From assembly GCA_021805825.1 (NCBI GenBank), contig JAJZEC010000009.1, forward strand, positions 1 through 64,000: a DNA stretch of 64,000 nt, written 5' to 3'. The position numbers and the translations under genes are program-made. This DNA comes from Pseudomonadota bacterium. Lineage in GTDB: Bacteria; Pseudomonadota; Gammaproteobacteria; Burkholderiales; Burkholderiaceae_C. Positions 16,735-27,369 of this stretch are shown in pieces. Below the pieces are notes generated by a model. That model was not told the origin of the DNA and ran no database searches. It worked only from the letters and a program-made list of their open reading frames with translations. Numbering within the stretch: position 1 is the stretch's first letter; the number at the start of each line of letters is the position of its first letter.

Positions 16735-17481
16735 GTGTCCAGCAAGACCCCTTCCAGCAAGGCAGCCGCAGTCGTTCCCCGCCACGTCGCCGTGGTCATG
16801 GACGGCAACGGTCGCTGGGCGACGCGCAGGCTGCTGCCGCGCAGCGCCGGCCACAAGCTCGGCGCCGACGCCCTGCAGCGCCTGGTACGTGGCTGCGTCC
16901 AGCAAGGCGTCGCCTACCTGACGGTGTTCGCCTTCTCGTCGGAGAACTGGAACCGCCCGGCCGAGGAGGTCTCGGCGTTGATGGAACTGTTCGTGCAGAC
17001 GCTGGGCAAGGAAACCCCGGGCCTGATGGCCCAGGGCGTCAGCCTGCGTTTCCTGGGCGACCCCGCGCCGCTGCCCGCGCAGGTGCAGCAGCTGATGCGG
17101 CAGGCCGAGTCCACCCCGGTGTCCGAACCGCGGCTGCGCCTGAACGTGGCGCTCAACTACGGGGGGCGCTGGGACATCGTGCAGGCCGCGCGCGCCGCGC
17201 AGGCGCAGGACGGGGAGATCAGCGAACAGAGCCTGGCGCGGCATCTCTGCCTGGCCGACATCCCCGAGCCCGACCTGCTGATCCGCACCGGGGGCGAGCA
17301 CCGGATCAGCAACTTCCTGCTCTGGCAACTGGCCTACACGGAGCTCTACTTCAGCAACGTGCTGTGGCCCGATTTCACCGAGGCCTCGCTGGCCGATGCC
17401 ATCGCGGATTTCGCACGGCGGGAACGCCGCTTCGGACGCGTGCCGTCCAAGGCATCGTCCAAGGGACTGCGGGCTGCCTGA
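16735..17481 (+). CDS. uppS: Undecaprenyl diphosphate synthase (ditrans,polycis)
   Basis: UppS makes the C55 lipid carrier precursor for peptidoglycan and O-antigen from farnesyl and isopentenyl diphosphate. The 248-aa product has VVMDGNGRWA with the catalytic Asp, FAFSSENWNRP, and the C-terminal DLLIRTGGEHRISNFLLWQ and AYTELYF motifs. The start is GTG 16735, 16 bases after frr. It begins the isoprenoid/lipid part of the cluster, followed by cdsA and dxr. Confidence 0.95.
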   Translation: MSSKTPSSKAAAVVPRHVAVVMDGNGRWATRRLLPRSAGHKLGADALQRLVRGCVQQGVAYLTVFAFSSENWNRPAEEVSALMELFVQTLGKETPGLMAQGVSLRFLGDPAPLPAQVQQLMRQAESTPVSEPRLRLNVALNYGGRWDIVQAARAAQAQDGEISEQSLARHLCLADIPEPDLLIRTGGEHRISNFLLWQLAYTELYFSNVLWPDFTEASLADAIADFARRERRFGRVPSKASSKGLRAA

Positions 17482-17500
17482 GGCAGCCGAGGCCGCGGCG

Positions 17501-18322
17501 ATGCTGCGCACCCGTCTGATCACCGCCGCGGCGCTGCTGGCCGTGCTGCTGCCGCTGCTGGCATGGGGCGGTGCGCGGCTGTTCGGCGCCTGCATGGCCC
17601 TGTTCACCAGCGTGGCGATGTGGGAGTGGGCAAGGCTGGCGGGCCTGCGCGGCGCGGCGCCGGTGGCCTGGGCCCTGCTCTGGCTGGCGACCGCCGTCTC
17701 GGTGCTGCTCGGCCTGCCGCCGGCCTTCGATTCGCACCTGGGATTCGCGCTGAGCACCGTGGCCTGGGCGGGCCTGCTGGCGGGGGCCCTGCCGCGCGCC
17801 GCGCTGCCTCGCTGGCTGGGGCACCCGCCGTTGCTGGGCGCGCTGGGCTTCTTGCTGCTGTTCGCCGCCTGGCTGGCACTGTGGCATGCGCGGGCGCAGG
17901 GGGTGGGCTTCCTGCTGTCGGTGCTGATGCTGGTGTGGATTGCCGACATCGCCGCCTATTTCGGCGGCCGCGCGCTGGGCGGATGGCGGCTGGCGCCGCG
18001 TATCAGTCCGGGCAAGACGGTCTCGGGTGCGGTGTGCGGGGTGCTGGCCGTCGTCGGCTATGTCGCGCTGTGCGCGCGCGTTCCGGAACTGCAGGATTCC
18101 CTGGGGGCTCGCCTGGCGCAGCGCTGGGGCCTGGGCCCGGCCTTGCTCGCCGGCGCGCTGCTGGCGGCCTGGAGCGTGGCCGGGGATCTGTTCGAGTCGC
18201 TGCTCAAGCGGCGTGTCGGGGTCAAGGACAGCAGCGGGCTGCTGCCCGGGCATGGCGGGGTGCTCGACCGCATCGATGCCCTGCTGCCGCTGCTGCCGCT
18301 GGTGATGTTGCTGGTGCCATGA
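17501..18322 (+). CDS. cdsA: Phosphatidate cytidylyltransferase
   Basis: CdsA makes CDP-diacylglycerol, the precursor of all phospholipids, at the inner membrane. The 273-aa protein is an integral membrane protein with about eight spans. Near its C-terminus is the CDS signature, seen here as [21 protein letters not shown] followed by [13 protein letters not shown] with the conserved acidic residues. Its stop overlaps the dxr start by 4 bases (ATGA). Confidence 0.94.
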   Translation: MLRTRLITAAALLAVLLPLLAWGGARLFGACMALFTSVAMWEWARLAGLRGAAPVAWALLWLATAVSVLLGLPPAFDSHLGFALSTVAWAGLLAGALPRAALPRWLGHPPLLGALGFLLLFAAWLALWHARAQGVGFLLSVLMLVWIADIAAYFGGRALGGWRLAPRISPGKTVSGAVCGVLAVVGYVALCARVPELQDSLGARLAQRWGLGPALLAGALLAAWSVAGDLFESLLKRRVGVKDSSGLLPGHGGVLDRIDALLPLLPLVMLLVP

Positions 18323-19494
18323 AACGTGTGACCATTCTGGGCAGCACGGGATCGATCGGCCGCAGCACCCTGGAGGTGCTGCAACTGCATGCCGGGGCCT
18401 TCGAGGTCTTCGCGCTGGCCGCGGGGCGCAACGAGCAGCTGCTGCTGGAGCAATGCCTGCGTTTTGCCCCCAGCCTGGCGGCCATGCAGGATCCGCAGGC
18501 CGCCGAGCGCCTGCAGCATGCCTTGCGCCGGCACGGCAGCCGCACCGAGGTGCTGAGCGGGGCCGCGGCCATGGTGCAGCTTGCGCAGGCGCCGCAGACG
18601 GACATGGTGATGGCGGCCATCGTCGGTGCCGCGGGGCTGGAGTCGGCGTTGGCCGCGGCACGCGCGGGCAAGCGCGTGCTGCTGGCCAACAAGGAGTCGC
18701 TGGTCGTCGCCGGGGAGCTGTTCATGCAGGCCGTGCGCGCGGGCGGCGCCGAGCTGCTGCCCATCGACAGCGAGCACAGCGCGATCCTGCAGAGCCTGCC
18801 CGAGCAGCCTGAGCGCTGGGCGCAGGACGTGCGGGAAATCACCCTGACGGCATCCGGCGGCCCGTTCCGCAGCCTGCCCCCCGAAGCCTTGCATGCGATG
18901 ACCCCCGAGCAGGCCTGTGCGCATCCGAACTGGAGCATGGGGCGCAAGATCTCGGTGGACTCGGCGACCATGATGAACAAGGCGCTGGAGGTCGTCGAGG
19001 CGCATTACCTGTTCGGCATGCCCCCGGAGCGCATTGGAGTGCTGGTGCATCCGCAGAGCATCGTGCATTCGATGGTCACCTACCACGATGGCTCGGTGGT
19101 GGCGCAGCTCGGGGTGCCCGACATGCGTACCCCGATCGCCTACGGGCTGGCGTGGCCGCGTCGGGTCGCCTCGGGCAGCAGCTGGCTGGATCTGGCGCGC
19201 GTGGGGCGGCTCGATTTCGAGGCCCCGGATCTGCGGCGCTTTCCCGGCCTGCAGCTGGCCTATGCCGCGCTGGGCATGCCCGCAGGGGCCTGTGCGGTGC
19301 TCAACGCCGCCAACGAAGTCGCGGTGCAGTCCTTCCTCGACGGCGAACTGGGCTTCACCGACATCCACCGCGTCAATGAACATGTGCTGGAGCATCTGGG
19401 GACGCAGCGCGCGCAGGATCTGCCGACGCTGTTCGACCTGGACGCCCGCGCCCGCGCGCACGCGGCCGAGCAGGTGCGACGGCTGCGGCAGTGA
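18319..19494 (+). CDS. dxr: 1-deoxy-D-xylulose 5-phosphate reductoisomerase
   Basis: Dxr performs the committed step of the MEP isoprenoid pathway, giving 2-C-methylerythritol 4-phosphate. The 391-aa protein has the NADPH-binding [13 protein letters not shown] at its N-terminus, then [12 protein letters not shown]. The metal/substrate motif [10 protein letters not shown], the ASGGPFR flexible loop region and [23 protein letters not shown] follow. It starts inside the cdsA stop and shares the cluster with uppS, a user of the pathway product. Confidence 0.96.
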   Translation: MKRVTILGSTGSIGRSTLEVLQLHAGAFEVFALAAGRNEQLLLEQCLRFAPSLAAMQDPQAAERLQHALRRHGSRTEVLSGAAAMVQLAQAPQTDMVMAAIVGAAGLESALAAARAGKRVLLANKESLVVAGELFMQAVRAGGAELLPIDSEHSAILQSLPEQPERWAQDVREITLTASGGPFRSLPPEALHAMTPEQACAHPNWSMGRKISVDSATMMNKALEVVEAHYLFGMPPERIGVLVHPQSIVHSMVTYHDGSVVAQLGVPDMRTPIAYGLAWPRRVASGSSWLDLARVGRLDFEAPDLRRFPGLQLAYAALGMPAGACAVLNAANEVAVQSFLDGELGFTDIHRVNEHVLEHLGTQRAQDLPTLFDLDARARAHAAEQVRRLRQ

Positions 19495-19518
19495 GGCCGG
19501 CAGCGCGGGCTCCCGACC

Positions 19519-20883
19519 ATGCTGACCCTGCTGGCCTTCCTGTTCGCGCTCGCGCTGCTCATCGCGGTGCATGAGTCTGGGCATTACCTGGCAGCGGTGG
19601 CCTGCGGCGTGCGGGTGCTGCGCTTTTCCATCGGATTCGGCAGACCAGTGCTGCGCCGACGCGTGGGCCGCGACGCCACCGAATGGGTGCTGGCGGCGAT
19701 CCCCCTCGGTGGCTATGTGCGCATGCTCGACGAGCGCGAGGGCGAAGTCGCCGCGCAGCAGCTGCACCGCGCCTTCAACCGCCAGAATCCGTGGAAGCGC
19801 GCGGTGATCGTGGCGGCCGGGCCGACGGCCAACCTGCTGCTGGCCGCGCTGCTCTTCGCCCTCGTGCAGATGATCGGGGTGCGCGAGCCGCTGCCTCTGC
19901 TGGGCGCGCCGCCGGCGGCCAGCCCGGCTGCGCAGGCCGGGGTACGCGCCGGCCTGCGGGTGCTGGCCACCCGCATCGACGGCCAGACCCGCTCCGTGCA
20001 CAGCTGGCCGCAGTTGCAGCTGCGCCTGCAGCAGGCCGCGCTGGATGGTCGCCCGGTGGATCTGCGGGTGCGCGATGGCGCGCGCTCGTTCGACCTTGTG
20101 CTGGATTTCCGCGGCGACGCCCTGCGCGCCTCGGAACCCGGCTTCCTGCGCTCCTGGGGCCTGCGGCTGGCGGGCGCGCCGGCGCGCATCGTGCGTGTGC
20201 TGCCCGGGGAGCCGGCGGCGCTGGCCGGGCTGCACGCCGGCGACCTCGTGCTGGCTGCCGGCGCCACGCCGCAGACGCTGCAGCCCGCCGACGCCGAGCG
20301 CCTGCTGCAACTCATCGCCTCCAGCAAGGGGCACCCGCTGAGCCTGCAGGTGCTGCGCTCCGGGCGCAAGCTCGACCTGGTGGTGCGCGCGCGGCGCGAA
20401 GCCGTGGCGCGGGGAGAGTCGCACTGGCGCATCGGCGCCTTGCTCGATGCCAGTCCGCCCAGCGTGCTGGTGCGCCATGCGCCGCTGGCGGCGTTGGGCA
20501 TCGGATTGCGTCGAACCTGGGACCTGAGCCTGCTCAGCCTGCGCAGCCTGGGGCGCATGGTGGTCGGCCGCGCATCGCTGCAGCAGATCAGCGGCCCGCT
20601 GACCATCGCCGACTACGCCGGACGCAGCGCGGCCCTGGGATGGGCGGCCTACCTGAGCTTCCTGGCCGTGGTCAGCCTCAGCCTGGGGGTGCTCAACCTG
20701 CTCCCCATACCGGTCTTGGACGGGGGGCATCTCCTGTATTATGCGATTGAGATTCTGACCCGCCGGGCAGTGCCGCAGCGCGTGCAGGAAAGGCTGCAGC
20801 AGGGCGGTCTGGCGCTGATCGCGTTGCTGGTCGCGCTTGCGCTGTACAACGATCTCGCCCGGTTGCTCGGAACATTCCACTAA
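19519..20883 (+). CDS. rseP: Site-2 membrane metalloprotease RseP
   Basis: RseP cleaves anti-sigma factors and remnant signal peptides within the inner membrane. The 454-aa protein has HESGH (His18, Glu19, His22) in its first membrane segment, two PDZ-like regions in the periplasmic middle and the C-terminal LNLLPIPVLDGGHLLYY. The last supplies the third zinc ligand (Asp). Position directly upstream of bamA is the usual arrangement and links it to envelope stress control. Confidence 0.95.
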   Translation: MLTLLAFLFALALLIAVHESGHYLAAVACGVRVLRFSIGFGRPVLRRRVGRDATEWVLAAIPLGGYVRMLDEREGEVAAQQLHRAFNRQNPWKRAVIVAAGPTANLLLAALLFALVQMIGVREPLPLLGAPPAASPAAQAGVRAGLRVLATRIDGQTRSVHSWPQLQLRLQQAALDGRPVDLRVRDGARSFDLVLDFRGDALRASEPGFLRSWGLRLAGAPARIVRVLPGEPAALAGLHAGDLVLAAGATPQTLQPADAERLLQLIASSKGHPLSLQVLRSGRKLDLVVRARREAVARGESHWRIGALLDASPPSVLVRHAPLAALGIGLRRTWDLSLLSLRSLGRMVVGRASLQQISGPLTIADYAGRSAALGWAAYLSFLAVVSLSLGVLNLLPIPVLDGGHLLYYAIEILTRRAVPQRVQERLQQGGLALIALLVALALYNDLARLLGTFH

Positions 20884-20897
20884 GAAACCACGCCGAG

Positions 20898-23189
20898 GTG
20901 AATTTGAGGCTTCGTCACGCATTGCAGGGTACTGTCGTGGCCGTCATGGCCGTGGCCTGCGCCCAGGCCCACGCCGCCGACACCTTCGTCATCAAGGACA
21001 TCCGGGTCGACGGCCTGCAGCGTACGCAGCCGGGAACGGTGTTCAGCTACCTGCCCTTCCGGGTGGGTGACAACTACAGCCCCGAGCTCGGGGCCGCGGC
21101 GATCCGCGCGCTGTTCGCCACCGGCCTGTTCAAGAACGTCAGCATCCGCACCGCCGGCGACGTGGTCACGGTGGTCGTCGAGGAACGGCCGGTGATCGCC
21201 AAGGTCGATTTCGTCGGTACCAAGGAATTTTCGAACAAGGATCTGGTGGCGTCGCTGAAGGAGGTCGGCCTTGGCGAGGCGCAGCCCTACAACCAGGCGC
21301 TGGTTGAACGCGCCGAGCAGGCGCTGAAGCAGCAATACCTGGCCAAGGGCTACTACGCGGCCACCGTGCAGTCGACCGTGACCCCGCTGCCGCGCAACCG
21401 CGTCGACGTGACCTTCACGGTCAGCGAGGGCGGGGTGGCCAAGATCCGTGCGTTGCGCATCGTGGGCAACCATGTGTTCGGCGAGAGCCGGTTGCTCGAC
21501 CTGTTCTCGCTGTCGACTCCGGGCTGGCTGACCTGGTACACGAAGGCCGACCAGTACTCCCGCGCGAAGCTCAACGCGGATCTCGAGACCTTGCGCTCGT
21601 ACTACGTCGATCGAGGCTACCTGGATTTCCGCATCGATTCGACCCAGGTCGCGCTGTCGCCCGACAAGGAGTCGCTGGGCATCACCATCAACATCCACGA
21701 GGGTGCCAAGTACAAGGTCTCCGGCTACCGCCTGGAGGGCAATTACCTCGGACTGGCCGACGAATTCCGTGCGCTGGTCGAACTCAAGCCCGGCGACACC
21801 TACAGCGCCCGCAAGCTGGATGAAAGCGTCAAGGCGATGGTCAACAAGTTCGGCGTCTACGGCTACGCCTTCGCCCGCGTGCAGCCCAGGCCCGAGATCG
21901 ACCGCGCCAACCACACGGTGTTCTTCACCATCCTCGTCGACCCTGGGCGCCGCATCTATGTGCGGCGCATCAACATCGGCGGAAACACCCGTACCAGCGA
22001 CACGGTGATCCGGCGTGAGTTCCGCCAGTTCGAGGACGCCTGGTACGACGCCGACCGCATCAAGCTGTCGCGCGATCGAGTCGACCGCCTGGGCTTCTTC
22101 AAGGACGTCCACATGAACACCGTCGAAGTGCCGGGCACCAGCGACGAGGTGGATCTGGACATGCAGGTGAAGGAAAAACCCACCGGCATGCTGGGGCTGG
22201 GGGTGGGCTTCTCGAGCGCCAACAGCATTTCCTTCAACGCCTCGATCAGCCAGGACAACATTTTCGGCAGCGGCAACAACGTCAGCCTGTCGCTGGATAC
22301 CTCGAGCTACTACCGCACCATCGCGCTCAGCAGCACGAACCCCTATTTCACCCGCGATGGCATCAGCCGGACGCTGGCCGTCTATTACCGCACCATCCGC
22401 CCCTACACGTCGCAGGGGAACAACTACAAGATCGTCACTCCCGGCGCGAGTGTGCAGTTCGGGGTGCCGTTCACTGAACTCGACCGCGTGTTCTTCGGCG
22501 TCGGCTTCGAGCAGTATTCGTTGACCCTTGCCCCTGGCGCGCCGGCCTCGTATATCTCCTACGTCAATGAGTTCGGTTCCAACTCCACCGGCTTTCCGCT
22601 GACCATCGGCTGGCAGCGCGACAGCCGCAACAGCGCGCTGGTTCCCACCGACGGGCGCTTCCAGGCGGTGAGCGTCGCCTACAGTCCCTTCGCCAGCCTG
22701 CGCTACGTGCGCGCGACCTATCAATACCAGCAGTTCTTCCCGGTCACCCGGCGCACCGACCTGGCCTTCAACGGCCTGCTCGGCTATGCGCACGGACTGA
22801 GCGGCCACCCGCTGCCGATCTTCAAGTACCTGTACGCCGGGGGCATCGGCACCGTGCGCGGATTCCAGCAAAGCTCCCTGGGGCCGCACGACGCGCAGGG
22901 ATTCGCGCTGGGCGGGGCCAAGCTGCTGGTCGGCGACTTCGAATACCAGTTCCCGTTCCCCGGAACCGGCGCCGACCGCAGCCTGCGCATGTCGACCTTC
23001 CTCGACAGCGGCTATGTCTGGGGCGAGAGCCAGCCGGTGCATCTGGCCGACATGCGTGCGTCGGTGGGCATCGGGGTGTCGTGGATTTCTCCCATCGGCC
23101 CGTTGAAGTTCAGTATCGCCAGGCCGATCCGCACCAAGCCCGGCGACCAGACACAGACCTTCCAGTTCACCGTCGGCACCGCGTTCTGA
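20898..23189 (+). CDS. bamA: Outer membrane protein assembly factor BamA
   Basis: BamA inserts beta-barrel proteins into the outer membrane. The 763-aa precursor has a signal peptide (about 1-23, ending AQAHA), five POTRA repeats to about residue 420 and a 16-strand barrel. The lid-loop motif is seen as GGIGTVRGFQ, and the protein closes with an aromatic TFQFTVGTAF end. The GTG at 20898 gives the best signal peptide; a TTG at 20904 is an alternative. It sits between rseP and ompH, as in most proteobacteria. Confidence 0.96.
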   Translation: MNLRLRHALQGTVVAVMAVACAQAHAADTFVIKDIRVDGLQRTQPGTVFSYLPFRVGDNYSPELGAAAIRALFATGLFKNVSIRTAGDVVTVVVEERPVIAKVDFVGTKEFSNKDLVASLKEVGLGEAQPYNQALVERAEQALKQQYLAKGYYAATVQSTVTPLPRNRVDVTFTVSEGGVAKIRALRIVGNHVFGESRLLDLFSLSTPGWLTWYTKADQYSRAKLNADLETLRSYYVDRGYLDFRIDSTQVALSPDKESLGITINIHEGAKYKVSGYRLEGNYLGLADEFRALVELKPGDTYSARKLDESVKAMVNKFGVYGYAFARVQPRPEIDRANHTVFFTILVDPGRRIYVRRINIGGNTRTSDTVIRREFRQFEDAWYDADRIKLSRDRVDRLGFFKDVHMNTVEVPGTSDEVDLDMQVKEKPTGMLGLGVGFSSANSISFNASISQDNIFGSGNNVSLSLDTSSYYRTIALSSTNPYFTRDGISRTLAVYYRTIRPYTSQGNNYKIVTPGASVQFGVPFTELDRVFFGVGFEQYSLTLAPGAPASYISYVNEFGSNSTGFPLTIGWQRDSRNSALVPTDGRFQAVSVAYSPFASLRYVRATYQYQQFFPVTRRTDLAFNGLLGYAHGLSGHPLPIFKYLYAGGIGTVRGFQQSSLGPHDAQGFALGGAKLLVGDFEYQFPFPGTGADRSLRMSTFLDSGYVWGESQPVHLADMRASVGIGVSWISPIGPLKFSIARPIRTKPGDQTQTFQFTVGTAF

Positions 23190-23196
23190 ACCCACC

Positions 23197-23793
23197 GTGA
23201 GCCACTTGCCGCAATCCCGTGCATGGCGTCGGCCGATCCTGGCGGCGGGCCTGGCCTTGTTCCTGATCGGCGCGCGCGCGTCCGCCCAGCCGGCTGCGGC
23301 CACGCCGCCGGGCGCGGGAGCGCAGGCCGCGGCGGGGCTGCCCTCGGGCCGCATCGGCTTCATCAATACCGAGCGCATCCTGAAGGAGTCGGCCCCGGCG
23401 CTGGCCGCGCAGCGCAAGCTGGAGGCCGAATTCCAGCCGCGCGACAAGCAGCTGCGCGACATGGCAGCCCAGATGCGCGCCCTCAACGAGAAGCTGCAGA
23501 AGGACGGCCCGGTGATGAATGCGGGCGATCGCGGCAAGCTGCAGCAGGAACTGTCCGACCTCAACCGCAGGTTCCAGCGCAAGCAGCGCGAATTCTCCGA
23601 GGATCTGAACGCTCGCCGCAATGCCGCCCTGGCCGCCGTGCTCGACCAGGCGAACCAAGTGGTCAAGCAGGTGGCCGAGCAGGGCAACTACGACATCATT
23701 TTCCAGGACGCGGTGTACGTCGATCCCCGGATCGACATCACCGACAAGGTGCTCAAGGCGCTGGACGCCCAGGCATCGCCCCCGGGGAAATGA
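23197..23793 (+). CDS. ompH: Periplasmic chaperone OmpH/Skp
   Basis: Skp-type chaperones carry unfolded outer-membrane proteins across the periplasm to BamA. The 198-aa product has an N-terminal signal sequence (hydrophobic core [17 protein letters not shown]) and an Ala/Pro-rich linker. [26 protein letters not shown] leads into a long charged coiled-coil arm. The C-terminal part returns to the body domain ([25 protein letters not shown]). The start is GTG 23197, 7 bases after bamA, and the stop overlaps the lpxD start. Confidence 0.93.
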   Translation: MSHLPQSRAWRRPILAAGLALFLIGARASAQPAAATPPGAGAQAAAGLPSGRIGFINTERILKESAPALAAQRKLEAEFQPRDKQLRDMAAQMRALNEKLQKDGPVMNAGDRGKLQQELSDLNRRFQRKQREFSEDLNARRNAALAAVLDQANQVVKQVAEQGNYDIIFQDAVYVDPRIDITDKVLKALDAQASPPGK

Positions 23794-24920
23794 ACTCCAC
23801 GCCTTCGCAGGCAGGCAAGGGCCTGCCGGTCGCCGACATCGTCGCGCAGCTGGGCGGGGTGCTGTGCGGCGACGGCTCCGTCACGGTGCTTCGCTTCGCA
23901 CCGCTGGAACGCGCGCAGTCCGGAGAGGTGGCCTTTCTCGCGCGGGCAGCGCAGGCGCGCCTGCTGCGTGACTGCCGTGCATCCTGCGTGATCGTCCCCG
24001 AGGGTTTCGACGAGGCGCAGGGTTTCGCCGCGGTGATCCAGACCGCCGACCCCTACCTGTACTATGCGAGGCTGTCGCAATGGCTGCAGCAGCTGCAGAC
24101 GCCGCCGTCGTCTCGCGGCCGTCATGCCAGCGCCTGCGTCGACGCGTCGGCGCGCGTGGCCGACGATGCCTGGATCGACGCCTTCGCGGTCATCGAGGCC
24201 GACGCCGTGGTCGGCCCCCGCGCGTCCATAGGCGCCGGCTGCTTCGTCGGCCGTGGGGCGGTGGTCGGCGCAGACAGCCGCATGCTTGCGCGCAGCGTGC
24301 TGATGCACGAGTGCATCCTCGGCCAGCGCTGTACTCTGCACCCTGGGGCGGTGGTCGGTGCCGACGGATTCGGCTACGCGCGCGATGCGCAGGGGGCCGG
24401 GGTGCGGATCGCCCAGACGGGGCGCGTGCTCATCGGCGATGACGTGGACATCGGCGCCAACACCACGGTGGATCGGGGCGCGCTGGACGATACGGTGATC
24501 GGCGACGGGGTGAAGATCGACAACCTGGTGCAGGTGGCGCACAACGTGCGCATCGGCCCGCACACGGCCCTGGCCGGCTGCGTGGGCATCGCCGGCAGCG
24601 CGCGCATCGGAGCCTACTGCTTCATCGGGGGCGGCGCGGGAATCGCCGGGCACCTGGAGATCGCCGATCACACGGTGATCGGAGGCATGTCCCTGGTTTC
24701 GCGCTCGGTGCGTCAGGCCGGGCACTACACCGGGGCCTTTCCGCTCGACCAGCACCAGAACTGGTCGGCCAACGCAGCCGCGTTGCGCCACCTGGCGCAA
24801 TTGCGCGAGCGCATCCGCCGGCTCGAGAGCCAACTCGGGCCCGCCGCGTCGCGCCAGGCCGATGCAGGCAAGGCCGGAGATCCGTCCGCTCGCAGTACTA
24901 CCGCCCACAACCAGCCATGA
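23790..24920 (+). CDS. lpxD: UDP-3-O-acylglucosamine N-acyltransferase LpxD
   Basis: LpxD adds the second acyl chain in lipid A synthesis. The 376-aa protein has the N-terminal uridine-binding domain (to about 110). A left-handed beta helix of hexapeptide repeats follows, with the active-site region [13 protein letters not shown] (catalytic His). A C-terminal helical tail completes the protein. The tail is somewhat longer than in E. coli and rich in Ala, Ser and Gln. It overlaps both neighbours by 4 bases. Confidence 0.95.
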   Translation: MNSTPSQAGKGLPVADIVAQLGGVLCGDGSVTVLRFAPLERAQSGEVAFLARAAQARLLRDCRASCVIVPEGFDEAQGFAAVIQTADPYLYYARLSQWLQQLQTPPSSRGRHASACVDASARVADDAWIDAFAVIEADAVVGPRASIGAGCFVGRGAVVGADSRMLARSVLMHECILGQRCTLHPGAVVGADGFGYARDAQGAGVRIAQTGRVLIGDDVDIGANTTVDRGALDDTVIGDGVKIDNLVQVAHNVRIGPHTALAGCVGIAGSARIGAYCFIGGGAGIAGHLEIADHTVIGGMSLVSRSVRQAGHYTGAFPLDQHQNWSANAAALRHLAQLRERIRRLESQLGPAASRQADAGKAGDPSARSTTAHNQP

Positions 24921-25363
24921 TTGCGTTCGACATCCAACAGATCCAGAAGCTGCTGCCGCATCGCTATCCCTTCCTGCTCGTCGATCGCGTGACCGAGTTC
25001 GTCAAGGGTGAGCGCATCCTGGCCTGCAAGAACGTCAGCTTCAACGAACCGTACTTCACCGGGCACTTTCCCCAGAAGCCCATCATGCCGGGCGTGCTGA
25101 TTCTGGAGGCCCTGGCGCAGGCAGCGGGCATCCTGGCTTTCGGCACCCTCGACGCGCAGGCGGCCGAGGATTCGGTCTATTACCTGGTGGGTGTCGACCG
25201 CGCGCGTTTCAAGCGCCCGGTGGAGCCGGGCGACCAGTTGCTGCTGGACGTGCGCATGAGCCGCCATATGCGCAACATCTACAAATTCGACGCCGCAGCG
25301 CGGGTGGGCGACGAAGTCGTCGCCGAGGCCGAACTGATGTGCACCGAACGCATGATCGATTGA
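24917..25363 (+). CDS. fabZ: 3-hydroxyacyl-[acyl-carrier-protein] dehydratase FabZ
   Basis: FabZ dehydrates beta-hydroxyacyl-ACP in fatty acid elongation and competes with LpxA and LpxD for the same substrate. The 148-aa hot-dog protein has the active-site His50 in [14 protein letters not shown] and Glu64 in LILEALAQ, at family positions. Overlap with lpxD (ATGA) and close spacing to lpxA indicate coupled expression. Confidence 0.97.
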   Translation: MIAFDIQQIQKLLPHRYPFLLVDRVTEFVKGERILACKNVSFNEPYFTGHFPQKPIMPGVLILEALAQAAGILAFGTLDAQAAEDSVYYLVGVDRARFKRPVEPGDQLLLDVRMSRHMRNIYKFDAAARVGDEVVAEAELMCTERMID

Positions 25364-25385
25364 GCCGCGTGGCGGAGCCCAAGCC

Positions 25386-26180
25386 TTGAGCCGCATCCAT
25401 CCCACCGCCCTCGTCGACTCCGGCGCCGAAATCGCCGACGGCGTCGAGATCGGTCCCTACTGCACCATCGGATCGCAGGTGCGCATCGAAAGCGGCACGC
25501 GCCTGCTCGGGCATGTCACGATCCAGGGGCGCACCCGCATCGGCCGCGACAATGTCATCCATCCCTTCTGTTCGCTGGGCGCGGTGCCGCAGGACAAGAA
25601 GTACGGCGGCGAGCCCACCGAACTGCATATCGGGGCGCGCAATACCATCCGCGAATGCTGCACCCTGAACCTGGGAACCGCGCAGGACACGGGCATCACC
25701 CGAGTCGGCGACGACAACTGGATCATGGCCTACGTGCATGTGGCGCATGACTGCCAGGTCGGCAACCAGGTGGTGTTGGCCAACAGCACCCAGCTCGCCG
25801 GCCATGTGCACGTGGGCGACTGGGCCGTGCTCGGCGGTTTCACCGGAGTGCACCAGTTTGTTCACGTGGGTGCCCATGTGATGGCGGGCATCGCCTCGGT
25901 ACTGACCCAGGATGTGCCGCCGTTCCTGCTGCTCGCCGGGAGCCCTTCGCTACCCCATGGCATCAACGCCGAGGGGCTGCGTCGCCGCGGTTTCGATGCC
26001 GCGCGCATCGCCACGCTGCGGCGTGCCTACCGCCTGCTGTACCGCCAGGGCCTGAGTCTGGAGCAGGCCTGCCTGCGGTTGCGCGAGGAGCAGGCATCGC
26101 TGGACGGGGCGGCGGCCGCCGACCTCGGGGCGCTGCTGGATTTCATCGCCTCCAGCAGCCGGGGCATTGTCCGCCCCTGA
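25386..26180 (+). CDS. lpxA: Acyl-ACP--UDP-N-acetylglucosamine O-acyltransferase LpxA
   Basis: LpxA starts lipid A synthesis by acylating UDP-GlcNAc. The 264-aa product consists mainly of hexapeptide repeats from IHPTALVDSGAEIADG onward, with the conserved AYVHVAHDCQVGN segment (catalytic His region) and GFTGVHQFVHVG. A helical C-terminal domain of about 70 residues completes the fold. The start is TTG 25386, which leaves 22 bases after fabZ and gives the family N-terminus. Confidence 0.96.
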   Translation: MSRIHPTALVDSGAEIADGVEIGPYCTIGSQVRIESGTRLLGHVTIQGRTRIGRDNVIHPFCSLGAVPQDKKYGGEPTELHIGARNTIRECCTLNLGTAQDTGITRVGDDNWIMAYVHVAHDCQVGNQVVLANSTQLAGHVHVGDWAVLGGFTGVHQFVHVGAHVMAGIASVLTQDVPPFLLLAGSPSLPHGINAEGLRRRGFDAARIATLRRAYRLLYRQGLSLEQACLRLREEQASLDGAAAADLGALLDFIASSSRGIVRP

Positions 26181-26196
26181 GCCGCTGCGATCGGCG

Positions 26197-27369
26197 ATGG
26201 CCATGCCGCGCAGCGTCGCACTCGTCGCGGGGGAGCCATCGGGCGACCTGCTGGCTTCCCATCTGGTGGCCGAGCTGCACCGGCGCTTCGCGGGCTTGCG
26301 CTGCGTCGGCATCGGAGGCGAGCGTCTGCGCGCGGTGGGCTTCGACGCCTGGTGGGACAGCCAGCGGCTTGCCGTGAACGGCTTCGCCGCGGTGCTGCCG
26401 CGCCTGCCCGAGCTGCTGCGCATCCGACGCGCGCTGGAGCACAGACTGCTGCAGCAGCCGCCGGCGGTGTTCGTCGGCGTCGACGCGCCGGATTTCAATC
26501 TGGCGCTGGAGGCACGGCTGCGCGCACAGCGCATCCCCACGGTGCATGTGGTCAGCCCGTCGATCTGGGCCTGGCGTCGCGAGCGCATCCACGCCGTCGA
26601 GCGGGCCGTCGATCATCTGCTGTGTGTGTTTCCCTTCGAGCCCGAGCTGTATGCGGGTACGCGGGTGCGGGCCACCTACATCGGCCATCCGCTGGCCGAG
26701 GTCATTCCCCTGCACCCCGACGCGCAGCGCGCGCGCAGCAGGCTGGGCCTGCAGCCATCCGCGACCGCGCGCGGGGTGCTGGCGCTGCTGCCCGGCAGCC
26801 GCGAATCCGAGGTGCATTGCATCGCTCCCAGCTTTTTCGAGGCCGCTGCCCGGCTGCAGCGTGAACGCGGGCTGCGCGTGCTGCTGGCGCTGGCCCATCC
26901 CGGGCTGCGCGATGCGCTGCAGCGGCAGGCGGCGCGGCACCCGCAGCTGGAATTGCAGTGGGTGCAGGGCGATTCGCACAGCGTGCTCGAGGCCTGCGAC
27001 CTGGCGCTCGTGGCCAGCGGCACGGCCACCCTGGAATGCGCGCTGTTCAAGCGACCGATGGTCATCGGCTACCGCCTGCCGTGGCTGTCCTGGCAATGGA
27101 TGAAGGATCGCTCCTACCTGCCGTGGGTCGGCCTGCCCAACATCCTGGCCGGGGAGTCGCTGGTCGACGAGCTTCTGCAGCACGACTGCAGCGGCTTGGC
27201 GCTGGCGCGCAGCGCCTGCGCGCTGCTCGACGATCCGACGCGCTGCGATCGCCTGCGGCAGCGCTTTTCCGACCTGCACGACCAGTTGCTGCGCCCGACC
27301 GCGACGCTGGCCGCGCAGGCCATCGCCGAGGCCGGAGGTCTGCTCGAGGCCGGGGAGGGCGCGCGGTGA
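26197..27369 (+). CDS. lpxB: Lipid-A-disaccharide synthase LpxB
   Basis: LpxB condenses UDP-diacylglucosamine with lipid X. The 390-aa GT19 glycosyltransferase begins SVALVAGEPSGDLLASHLV and contains DAPDFNL, HVVSPSIWAWRRERI, LLPGSRESEV and the C-terminal VASGTATLECALFKRPMVI motif, all typical. The start is uncertain: ATG 26197 is given, ATG 26203 is equally possible, and a TTG at 26167 would overlap lpxA. Its stop overlaps the rnhB start (GTGA). Confidence 0.95.
   Translation: MAMPRSVALVAGEPSGDLLASHLVAELHRRFAGLRCVGIGGERLRAVGFDAWWDSQRLAVNGFAAVLPRLPELLRIRRALEHRLLQQPPAVFVGVDAPDFNLALEARLRAQRIPTVHVVSPSIWAWRRERIHAVERAVDHLLCVFPFEPELYAGTRVRATYIGHPLAEVIPLHPDAQRARSRLGLQPSATARGVLALLPGSRESEVHCIAPSFFEAAARLQRERGLRVLLALAHPGLRDALQRQAARHPQLELQWVQGDSHSVLEACDLALVASGTATLECALFKRPMVIGYRLPWLSWQWMKDRSYLPWVGLPNILAGESLVDELLQHDCSGLALARSACALLDDPTRCDRLRQRFSDLHDQLLRPTATLAAQAIAEAGGLLEAGEGAR

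Noticed and set aside
18058-20922. 954-codon open frame on the minus strand opposite cdsA, dxr and rseP
   Set aside because: The three plus-strand genes have full catalytic motifs. The antisense product is repetitive and His/Gln/Arg-rich without domains, as expected for frame shadows in high-GC DNA.
20880-23687. 935-codon minus-strand frame opposite bamA
   Set aside because: bamA has POTRA and barrel motifs and a fitting signal peptide; the antisense frame has none and only mirrors the codon bias.
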